A DNA stretch of 64,000 nt from NCBI GenBank assembly GCA_014380625.1, contig JACMJL010000338.1:1-64000 (forward strand). Direction: 5' to 3'. The position numbers and the translations under genes are program-made. Positions 18,299-26,604 of this stretch are shown here, in pieces (position 1 is the stretch's first letter; each line of letters starts with the position of its first letter). Under the pieces are notes generated by a model. That model did not search any database. It was not told the DNA's origin and was given only the letters and a program-made list of their open reading frames with translations. This DNA comes from Clostridiaceae bacterium. Lineage in GTDB: Bacteria > Bacillota > Clostridia > Clostridiales > Clostridiaceae.

Positions 18299-19796
18299 TC
18301 ACTGGTTAGGTTGACCCAAGTTGAGCTTACTGTAATCATTTAATACTTTTAGCAAAACTTCGAATAGATTTTTAAAATTGCTATTAACTTTATTTGATTT
18401 TTCGATCAAATCATAAGTGTCATTTTCTGAATGCGCTTCTTTAGGGATAATTATATTTTCTTTTTCTAAATCACTGAAGGTGTGATAATCATAATCAATT
18501 TCTCTTTTAAAATTTTTAAGTTTATTCGAAGACTCCAAGCTAGCAAATGCAATTGTGGGTATTCCTACCTGGCTGAAATAAAAATGATCACTATCCGGAA
18601 ACTCAAGCTTTCTATAGAAGATATTATTTTTTTTCAGCTGTTTGAAAAGCAAGTTTTCTAGCAAGTATGTCATCAGATTCACCCGTAGATTTTCCAATAA
18701 TAAATACATCGCCTGATCCGGGTCCATCAATATTTATCATTAATTTACATCTATTCAAATCCTCTTTAGATAAATTGGATACAAAATAATTAGAACCCCA
18801 AAGCCCAACTTCTTCTGCCCCAAAAGCTACAAATTTAATATCATAATTAAGCTTATTACTTGATAAGGCCCTGGCTAGTTCAATTAAGGATGCAACACCT
18901 GCTGCATTATCAAGTGCACCCGGAACATTTACACAGTCATAATGTGCACCAATAATTATTAAAGGTTTATCACTTAGATTCTTCTCGGAGTTCTTTGTAG
19001 CAACAATATTCTGAGAACTCTTTTTTTCTTTTTTTATATCATATTTTATATATTCAGACATATCGATCTCCTGTTTACCCTCCAATTCCGTAACTAATTT
19101 ATCATAATCTTCTTGGACAATAGTTGTCACTGTCATAAGGTTTTCCCCATATACATTACTATTTTCCATTATAAATTTATTAGCTATAATTGGTTCTGTT
19201 GAAGGTTCAAAACTTGGATCACAAACAATAGCACCCTTTACTCCTTTGCTAAATTCCATAGAGGAAAAATAATCTGCTGATGTTGATGAATCTGCTTTGA
19301 TAAGTATAAACTTTCCTTGTATCTGATCCTTTTTTAATTCAAAATCTTCTTTTGTGCCTTTGCCTAAATCCACAAGATTTCCTTGGAGAGTTATATCTAC
19401 ATTTTTGCTAGATATAATTTTTGAACTAGTTACATTAATTTTTTCTCCGTTTTTATAAAACAATTCAACAGTATTACTGTTCTCACTTACTACTTCATCA
19501 AAATCAAAAGTTTGCTTTTCCACGTTTAATCCACTACTCTTAAAAGCTTCTTCAATGTATTTTGCAGCTTTTTTTTCTCCATCATATCCTGCCACCCTAT
19601 ACTGTAAACCCTTAAATTCAGTATCAGAAGAAAGGTATTTAACGTGATTTAGAGTGTTTTTAACAATGACGTTATAATCCTCTTTAGTAGACCGCACTCT
19701 TGCTAATATTGATAAAATAATAACTACTACCAATATAATTATGGGTACTAATACTCGATATTTCATTCGGTATTTCATTCGAATTTCCTCCACCAT
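18299..19796 (-). pseudogene. M28 family aminopeptidase split by a frameshift at an A8/T8 run
   Basis: ORF 18624-19796 (GAHYDCVNVPGALDNAAGVASLIELARAL, GAEEVGLWGSNYFV) ends in ...AFQTAEKK; ORF 18299-18730 continues with NNIFYRKLEFPDSDHFYFSQVGIPTIAF. Junction is the T8 run at 18627-18634. Confidence 0.8.
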
Positions 19797-19843
19797 CTTA
19801 TATATTTACAATAATTGAAGAATATTTCAAATCATATTCAGTT

Positions 19844-21775
19844 TTAAGCTGTTACCAATTTAATAAACTTTCTAGTTGTTAAAAGATAAAAGAGTATATA
19901 TACAATGACATATATTATAAGGCTAAATAAATAGGGTAGTACTAAACTGATTTCTAAATACTTATTCAAGAAATTTTGTAGTACCATAATAGCCACAAAT
20001 GAGTGCATTGCACCCACTAGAATAGGCAAAATATAACTTAGACCCACTTGCTTTGATACTGCTCCATAAAGCTCACTTTCATTTATCCCAAGCTTCATTA
20101 AAATTTCATACTTTTTCTTATCCGCAATAGCATCACTCATTATTTTCATATACATGATACTGGCTGTAGATAGCATAAATACCAATCCCAAGAATAATCC
20201 TGTGAATTTTACAACACCGGTAAGTTCGTTATATGAAGTGTAATATGTTATATATGAGTTTAAATTTTCCTTTAGTTCTGGTATTACAGATAATTGTTTT
20301 GACAATTCTAAAGAATTATCCTGATCACTTACAAGGATGCCCTGAAAGATCTGCTCTACTTCTGATTGCTCTAACTGATAACAATTACTTTTAAATTTAT
20401 TGTAATCATTATCGGTAAGAACGATTGTGTTATTTTCAAATCTGCCACCAAGTAATGGGGCATTTATGGTCTTTTTAACTTTTACATTTAAACCATACAG
20501 ATCTAATGCTTGGTTATCTTTAAATCCACTGTCATTAGAAGATGCTACTGTTATGGCATTACCGTCTGCCAATGTCTTTGTGGAGTTTATGATAGTATTC
20601 AGATTACTTACTTTTAAACTTGTAATAATTTTGTTGAAATCTGAATGTTTTATAACTGGATAGTTTTTATTAATCTCAATATTCTTTTGACTATTAAAAA
20701 TCAAATATTTCGTTTTAATATCAAGGAGAACTTTATGCTTTGAATTATTTATAGTATCCATGACTTTTTCATCTAGGGTACTATCACCTTTAACATATGA
20801 AAAAGAATAGGGATAGGTTAATTTTGTTGTGCTTTTTAACAAATGTTGTATTGAAAAAGTTGCTCCTATGGAAGTTATTGTTGCTGCAACTATTATTGTT
20901 ATACAAGCCAAAGTTCTATAATTGTATCGTATTCTATATGCTACATTAGAAATACTTATTATATTGGTTTCGTCGTAGAGTATCTTCTTGTTATTTATCA
21001 TGAATTTAATTACCAGGGATAAAAATGAACTAAACAACAAGAATGTTCCTAAAATGATACAAAAAATAACAATGGTTGCATCGATAACAAATGTGTCAGT
21101 AAATATATTTCGACTGTACAGATAACCTATTACAATTAGCACAATTGATAAGATACCCGTTAGATATCTTGTTTTTAAAATTTTATCTTCCTGCTTTTCA
21201 GCATTTAACAAATCAATGAGTTTACTTTTCAATATAGTCATAAACCCTCTTAATGCTGATATAGAAAAGATTAAAATGAATACAACAGTAGTAATTATAA
21301 TTGCATTTACTGATAAATAAAATGTCACCACTCTATCCATAGAAGCAATTTTAGTCAAAAGCATAAGAAAAGCCTTTTGAAAAATCATGCCTGAAAGCAA
21401 GCCCAGGATAAGTGATATTACTCCTAAAATTACTACCTCAATAGCAAAGGCTACACCAATTTTAGAATTATCTACTCCCATAAATGTATAAATACCTATT
21501 TCTTTTTTTCTTTGCTTTAAAAAAAATGAGTTTGAATAAAGTATAAAGAAGAGAATGAAAAATACTAATAACATTGATACCATATATAAGGTAGCCTTAA
21601 TAAGTAATTTATCTGATTTTGCTAAATCCAATGAAGGATTGAATATCAAAGAAAAAAAGTTAAAGAAAACAGCAATAGAGAATACCATACAAATAATATT
21701 AAGTTTAAATATTTTAATGTTATTTTTAGCATTAAAAAGAGCTAATTTAAAAGAGTTCATTTTGTTCACCTTCAC
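19844..21775 (-). CDS. BceB-type ABC transporter permease (FtsX-like)
   Basis: Multi-TM, KQRKKEIGIYTFMGVDNSKI motif, large extracellular loop; adjacent to BceA-like ATPase. Confidence 0.88.
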   Translation of the reverse strand: MKVNKMNSFKLALFNAKNNIKIFKLNIICMVFSIAVFFNFFSLIFNPSLDLAKSDKLLIKATLYMVSMLLVFFILFFILYSNSFFLKQRKKEIGIYTFMGVDNSKIGVAFAIEVVILGVISLILGLLSGMIFQKAFLMLLTKIASMDRVVTFYLSVNAIIITTVVFILIFSISALRGFMTILKSKLIDLLNAEKQEDKILKTRYLTGILSIVLIVIGYLYSRNIFTDTFVIDATIVIFCIILGTFLLFSSFLSLVIKFMINNKKILYDETNIISISNVAYRIRYNYRTLACITIIVAATITSIGATFSIQHLLKSTTKLTYPYSFSYVKGDSTLDEKVMDTINNSKHKVLLDIKTKYLIFNSQKNIEINKNYPVIKHSDFNKIITSLKVSNLNTIINSTKTLADGNAITVASSNDSGFKDNQALDLYGLNVKVKKTINAPLLGGRFENNTIVLTDNDYNKFKSNCYQLEQSEVEQIFQGILVSDQDNSLELSKQLSVIPELKENLNSYITYYTSYNELTGVVKFTGLFLGLVFMLSTASIMYMKIMSDAIADKKKYEILMKLGINESELYGAVSKQVGLSYILPILVGAMHSFVAIMVLQNFLNKYLEISLVLPYLFSLIIYVIVYILFYLLTTRKFIKLVTA

Positions 21776-22514
21776 CTAACGAAGCCATCATAGTAAGTAT
21801 TCTTTGGTAAAGTTCTTTTCTTGAGGTATTCTGGTTTAATTTTGCATGTATTTGACCGTCCGCTAAAAAAAGTATTCTTTTGCAAAAGCTGGCCGCAAAT
21901 GCGTCATGTGTGACCATTATAATAGTTGTATTAAATTTTGTATTCATATCTGCAAGGCAATTTAAAAGTTCAGTGGCTGACCTCGAATCAAGTGCTCCTG
22001 TTGGCTCGTCAGCAAATATAACAGTAGGGGAGGTTATTAGTGCACGTGCTGCAGCTACACGTTGTTTCTGTCCACCTGAAAGTTGGTAAGGATATTTTTT
22101 GATCTGAGCTTCGATTCCAAAGAAAGTACTAAGTTTATCAACCTTTTGTTTTATCTCCTTATGAGGAACTTTATTAAGTGCTAAAGGCAGTGAGATATTA
22201 TCTTCGATTGACATATTATCGAGTAAATTGTAGTCTTGAAAAATAAAGCCGATATTATCTCTTCTAAATCTTGATAGGTCTTTGGTTTTTATACTTGACA
22301 TATCTTGTCCGTTGAAAATAATTTTACCTGAAGTCTGTTTATCAATGGTTGATATCAAATTTAACAATGTAGTCTTCCCAGAACCGGATGGACCCATGAT
22401 ACCTAAAAATTCACCTTTCTCAACAGTCAAATTAATGCCTTTTAACGCATGGAATTCGAACCCTCTTTGACCATAAACCTTTTTTAATTCACTTGTTTCA
22501 ATAGTATTACTCAT
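21747..22514 (-). CDS. BceA-type ABC transporter ATP-binding protein
   Basis: Walker [36 protein letters not shown]. Confidence 0.93.
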   Translation of the reverse strand: MSNTIETSELKKVYGQRGFEFHALKGINLTVEKGEFLGIMGPSGSGKTTLLNLISTIDKQTSGKIIFNGQDMSSIKTKDLSRFRRDNIGFIFQDYNLLDNMSIEDNISLPLALNKVPHKEIKQKVDKLSTFFGIEAQIKKYPYQLSGGQKQRVAAARALITSPTVIFADEPTGALDSRSATELLNCLADMNTKFNTTIIMVTHDAFAASFCKRILFLADGQIHAKLNQNTSRKELYQRILTMMASLGEGEQNELF

Positions 22515-22543
22515 CTAAATACACTCCCTTTTTAATAATACTT

Positions 22544-22615
22544 ATGTTACTATTATAAAATTTAATTCCTTTTGTAGCCATCGATTGATGTTACATTACT
22601 TTATTTCAATGTTAC
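22544..22615. promoter_or_regulatory. Three ATGTTAC repeats upstream of bceAB, candidate response-regulator binding sites
   Basis: ATGTTAC at 22544-22550, 22588-22594 and 22609-22615, spaced 44 and 21 nt. Confidence 0.5.
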
Positions 22616-22664
22616 AATTTCGTTATGTTGAAGATCTTAATAATAAAATAGTTCTTCACTAATC

Positions 22665-23714
22665 TTAATGAAGAACTATTTTTGAATTTTCACTTGCGAT
22701 ACTAAAGGTATAATCAGAAATTCTGTTAAATGTTATTATAAATTCTGTTGAAACATTAGGCTCTGATTTAACTTCAATTTTATGTCCCAATTTATCTAAC
22801 ATTTTTTTTGTGATATAAAGTCCCATGCCTGTTGATTTAGATAGGTTGAATTTGCTATTACCAGTAAAGCTTTTGTCAAAAATTCTAGAAATATCTTTTG
22901 GTAAAATACCAACACCATTGTCACTGATACTAAGCTTTACGTTGTTATTATCATCTAAGAACGCACCAATTTCTATTGTTCCATCTTGCTTTAGATATTT
23001 ATATGAATTGTGTAAAAGTTGATCAATACTATATGAAATCCACTTTTCGTCAGATAATATAGTAAAATGCAAGTTCGAAATACTAATTTCTATATTTTTA
23101 GAAATTAGCAAAGTGGAGTTTCTTTTTATAGAATTTCTAACAACTTTATCAATTTCAATGTCTCTAATACATAAATCTTCACAATAACTAGAAGCCCTAC
23201 TAATATAAAGCACTTGATTGGTAAGAAATTTAATTCTCTCAATTTCTGTTTGAAGCTCATTTACCAACACATTATCTTCAATTGCTTCTAGTATTAATTC
23301 GCATACAGATACAGGAATTTTAATTTCATGTACCCATTTTGTTATATAATCATTTAACTCAGCTATTGATTTTTTTAATTCTAGTATCTGTAAATCAGCC
23401 TCTGAGTTTTTATACTCAATTACATCTTTTAGCATTAGAGTGTAAAAGCTTTCATCATCAGGCATGGTTACATTAATGTCCTCGTTGCTATCTAAGGATT
23501 GCCTTAGAGGCTTGTATCTACTAAGCCAATTTCTATAACCATATAGTCCATATATTATGGATAGCACAGCAATCAAGAAGTTGAAATATAAAATATCATT
23601 CAAAGACTTTTCGAAATGTACACTTGTAATCAAAATAAAATTAAATATTGCTATAAGTAAAGCAAAAAAAATTACTGTCAATTTATTTGTTTTAATAAAG
23701 TAAAGTATATTCAT
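22665..23714 (-). CDS. Intramembrane-sensing sensor histidine kinase (BceS-like)
   Basis: Two N-terminal TM helices, WVHEIKIPVSV H-box, ISDNGVGILPKDISRIFDKSFTG. Confidence 0.9.
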   Translation of the reverse strand: MNILYFIKTNKLTVIFFALLIAIFNFILITSVHFEKSLNDILYFNFLIAVLSIIYGLYGYRNWLSRYKPLRQSLDSNEDINVTMPDDESFYTLMLKDVIEYKNSEADLQILELKKSIAELNDYITKWVHEIKIPVSVCELILEAIEDNVLVNELQTEIERIKFLTNQVLYISRASSYCEDLCIRDIEIDKVVRNSIKRNSTLLISKNIEISISNLHFTILSDEKWISYSIDQLLHNSYKYLKQDGTIEIGAFLDDNNNVKLSISDNGVGILPKDISRIFDKSFTGNSKFNLSKSTGMGLYITKKMLDKLGHKIEVKSEPNVSTEFIITFNRISDYTFSIASENSKIVLH

Positions 23715-24385
23715 AATATTATATACCCCTCTCCTTTTTTTGTTGTTATAAAGCTATTAACACCCATATCTGCAATTTTGTTTCTTATCCTGTTAATGTT
23801 TACTGTCAAGGTATTCTCGTTAACAAAATAGTCGTCATCCCAAAGTGATTTCATAAGTTTTTCTCGTGAAATTACCTTAGTTTTATTTTTCATAAGTAAA
23901 ACAAGAATCTTTTGTTCATTTTTCGTTAATTCAATTTTCGTATCCTCATAGGATAATGTTCCACTATTTATATCTAAAATTACCCCTTTATATTCAATTG
24001 TTTCTGTTACATCATTTTGATAATCATAAGTTCTTCTCAGAAGTGCTTGTATTTTTGCTACAAGAAGTTCAAATTGAAAGGGTTTGGTAATATAGTCATC
24101 CGCGCCTTGATTAACAGCCATAATTATGTCCATACTTGAATCCCTTGAGGATAAAAAAATTATTGGAGTTTTGGCAACGTCTCTAATTTGTTTACACCAA
24201 AAAAAACCATCATAATAAGGAAGATTTACATCCATTAGAATTAAATGTGGCTTAATATTTAAAAACTCTATGAGCACATTTTCAAAATCATCAATTTTAT
24301 ATATATCAAAATTCCACTTTGATAAATTTTTAATCATATTTGTACAAAAGGCTGAATCGTCTTCAATTATGAGAATTTTATACAT
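23711..24385 (-). CDS. OmpR-family response regulator (BceR-like)
   Basis: KILIIEDDSAF, LILMDVNLPYYDG, GADDYITKPF, winged-helix C-terminus. Confidence 0.93.
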   Translation of the reverse strand: MYKILIIEDDSAFCTNMIKNLSKWNFDIYKIDDFENVLIEFLNIKPHLILMDVNLPYYDGFFWCKQIRDVAKTPIIFLSSRDSSMDIIMAVNQGADDYITKPFQFELLVAKIQALLRRTYDYQNDVTETIEYKGVILDINSGTLSYEDTKIELTKNEQKILVLLMKNKTKVISREKLMKSLWDDDYFVNENTLTVNINRIRNKIADMGVNSFITTKKGEGYIIL

Positions 24386-24583
24386 AAATATTTCTTCCTC
24401 CCTCGTATAATATCGGTATTATACAATTAGCTATACCAATTTTTTATTATGGATTATTGATTCACAACATAATAAATTCCAACTTAAAAAGTAAAAAGAT
24501 GTAAGCTATAAAAATATTATATCATGTTTACAAATAATTGAAAATTAAGTAGTAAGGAAACCTAATTTTATAAAAACATTGAT

Positions 24584-24612
24584 TTGACAAGCTTACTAGG
24601 ATATATTAAAAT
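24584..24612 (+). promoter_or_regulatory. Sigma-A-type promoter
   Basis: TTGACA (24584-24589), 17-nt spacer, TAAAAT (24607-24612). Confidence 0.7.
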
Positions 24613-24618
24613 CTAAAA

Positions 24619-24740
24619 GTAAGTAAAAATGAATAGGTGACAGTTCGTAACCATCCTGTCGTTAAATAAAACTAGGAAAGTCCACTTTTTAAGAGTGGTC
24701 TATTTTCTATGTAAAGACAGAGATGATCTGTCTTTTTTGT
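24619..24740 (+). ncRNA. Candidate cis-regulatory structured leader with intrinsic terminator
   Basis: Stem GACAG/CUGUC (24639-24643/24656-24660); stem UAGGAAA/UUUUCUA (24673-24679/24703-24709) with inner CCACU/AGUGG; terminator AAGACAG-AGATGAT-CTGTCTTTTTT (24714-24738). Confidence 0.55.
24714..24738 (+). terminator. Intrinsic terminator 5' of a coding gene (attenuator)
   Basis: AAGACAG AGATGAT CTGTCTT TTTT, about 33 nt before the ATG at 24771. Confidence 0.75.
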
Positions 24741-24770
24741 TTTTTGAAAAGAGGTCTTAGGGGGTAAATT

Positions 24771-25772
24771 ATGAAAAGAATCGGAATAACTACTACAGTA
24801 CCTATAGAGGTTTTAATAGCAGCAGGTTATGAGGTAGTGGATTTAAATAATATTTTTGTTTGTTCTAAAGATTATTTAAGATACATTGATAAAGCTGAAA
24901 AAGAAGGTTTCCCCAAAAGCTGCTGTGCCTGGAAGAAAGCCATGTATAGTGTGGTTTTAGAGGAAGGAATAGAGGAAATAGTAGGAGTAACTGAAGGGGA
25001 TTGTTCAAACACGAAGGCTCTTGAAGAAGTACTTTCTATGAAGGGCATAAAGGTTTATCCTTTTTCATACCCTCAAAGTCAAAAGCTAGAAGATATTCAG
25101 AAATCTATTGATGAATTTATGAAATTATTTAATGTCACAATCAAAGAAGTTGAAGAAGTAAGAGATAGATTAAATGCTGTAAGGGCTTCAATAATTAGAC
25201 TAGATGAACTTACCTATAAAGAGGGTAAGACTAGTGGCTTTGAAAACCATCTTTATCAAGTAAGTGCTAGTGACTTTAACTCCAATGTGGATAATTTTCA
25301 AAGTGAAATAATTGAAAAAATTCATGAAATAGAATTGAGAACTTCTAATTTTAATGGATTAAAAATAGGATATATCGGGGTACCACCTATGACAGTGGAC
25401 ATCTATGATTTTGTAGAAAAATTTGATGCAGATATTATTTATAATGAAGTTCAAAGGGAATTTTCTTTTCCTAGATTTAAAGCTGCTAAAAGTATTTATG
25501 AACAATACAAAGATTATACTTATCCCTATAACATTAACTTTAGGCTAAAAGAAATACAAAAACAAATTAAGGAAAGAGATTTAGATGGACTAATTCACTA
25601 TACTCAAGCCTTTTGTTATAAACAAATAGAGGACATTGTCATTAAAAATCATATAAAAATTCCTATATTAACCATTGAAGGTGATAAGCTAAATTATCTT
25701 GATGCTAGGACCAAGTTAAGACTTGAGGCCTTTTTAGATATGGTTAAGGACTTAAAGGAGATGAAATCATGA
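24771..25772 (+). CDS. 2-hydroxyacyl-CoA dehydratase D-component / double-cubane-cluster-like protein
   Basis: HgdB-like fold features and Cys motifs (SCCAWKKAM, EGDCSN, QAFCYKQ); coupled to a BadF/HgdC-type activase. Confidence 0.75.
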   Translation: MKRIGITTTVPIEVLIAAGYEVVDLNNIFVCSKDYLRYIDKAEKEGFPKSCCAWKKAMYSVVLEEGIEEIVGVTEGDCSNTKALEEVLSMKGIKVYPFSYPQSQKLEDIQKSIDEFMKLFNVTIKEVEEVRDRLNAVRASIIRLDELTYKEGKTSGFENHLYQVSASDFNSNVDNFQSEIIEKIHEIELRTSNFNGLKIGYIGVPPMTVDIYDFVEKFDADIIYNEVQREFSFPRFKAAKSIYEQYKDYTYPYNINFRLKEIQKQIKERDLDGLIHYTQAFCYKQIEDIVIKNHIKIPILTIEGDKLNYLDARTKLRLEAFLDMVKDLKEMKS

Positions 25773-26527
25773 GAATTTTAGGTATAGACTTAGGTAGCAG
25801 AGAGGTTAAGTTAATACTAATGGAGGACAATAAATTAGTAGAAAAAAGTAAATTTAGCACAATGACTTTTTACAGAGACTATTGTAATCATGGCGAAAAG
25901 TTAGAGGTTAATCTTAAAAAATTAGGTATAGAGAATATAGATAAAGCAATTTCAACGGGTTATGGAAGAAATAATACTAATTTAAATTATTTCAAAGCAA
26001 TTAATGAACTTAAAGCTCACGTGTATGGAGTTTTTTATCAGACAGGCCTAAAAGATTTCATTTTATTGGATGTTGGTGGTCAAGATGTTAAGGTTGTTAA
26101 GGTGGAAAAAGGAATAATTACAGATTTGGAATTGAATGAAAAGTGCGCAGCCTCTTGTGGAAGATATCTTGAAAATATGGCTAATGTATTAGAGATTTCT
26201 TTAGATAGGATGTTTCAGTATTATAAAGATCCCATAGAACTTAATTCCACTTGTGCAGTATTTTCTGAATCAGAGCTTATTGGAAAGATTGCTGAAGGTG
26301 TTTCCATGGAAAGACTTTGTTCAGGAGTAAACTATTCATTGTACAAAAGACTTCAGCCCCTTCTAAATAAGTTTCAAGGAAATAAATTAGTGGTGGCTGG
26401 TGGTGTTGCAAGGAATTTAGCATTAAATGCCTTACTTTTAAATGACTACAAAGAAATAATTCAGTTAGAAGAGCCTCAGTTTAATGGGGCAATTGGTTGT
26501 GGTTTTTATGGAGAAAGGATTGGATAA
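25769..26527 (+). CDS. BadF/BadG/BcrA/HgdC-type ATP-dependent activator (reductase)
   Basis: ILGIDLGSREVKLILM, ATSGYGR-type STGYGRNN, LDVGGQDVKVVKV, EKCAASCGRYLENMA, VVAGGVARN. Confidence 0.9.
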   Translation: MRILGIDLGSREVKLILMEDNKLVEKSKFSTMTFYRDYCNHGEKLEVNLKKLGIENIDKAISTGYGRNNTNLNYFKAINELKAHVYGVFYQTGLKDFILLDVGGQDVKVVKVEKGIITDLELNEKCAASCGRYLENMANVLEISLDRMFQYYKDPIELNSTCAVFSESELIGKIAEGVSMERLCSGVNYSLYKRLQPLLNKFQGNKLVVAGGVARNLALNALLLNDYKEIIQLEEPQFNGAIGCGFYGERIG

Positions 26528-26604
26528 AACAAAAGTTAGTACGAAATATGTGTTAGTATGTACATTTTTATCTAAACATAGTACTATATTAGTGGGTGAT
26601 AAAT

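Noticed and set aside
24661-24710. Resemblance of CTAGGAAAGTCCAC to the GAGGAAAGUCC motif of RNase P RNA
   Set aside because: The transcript would be too short and none of the other conserved RNase P regions are present.
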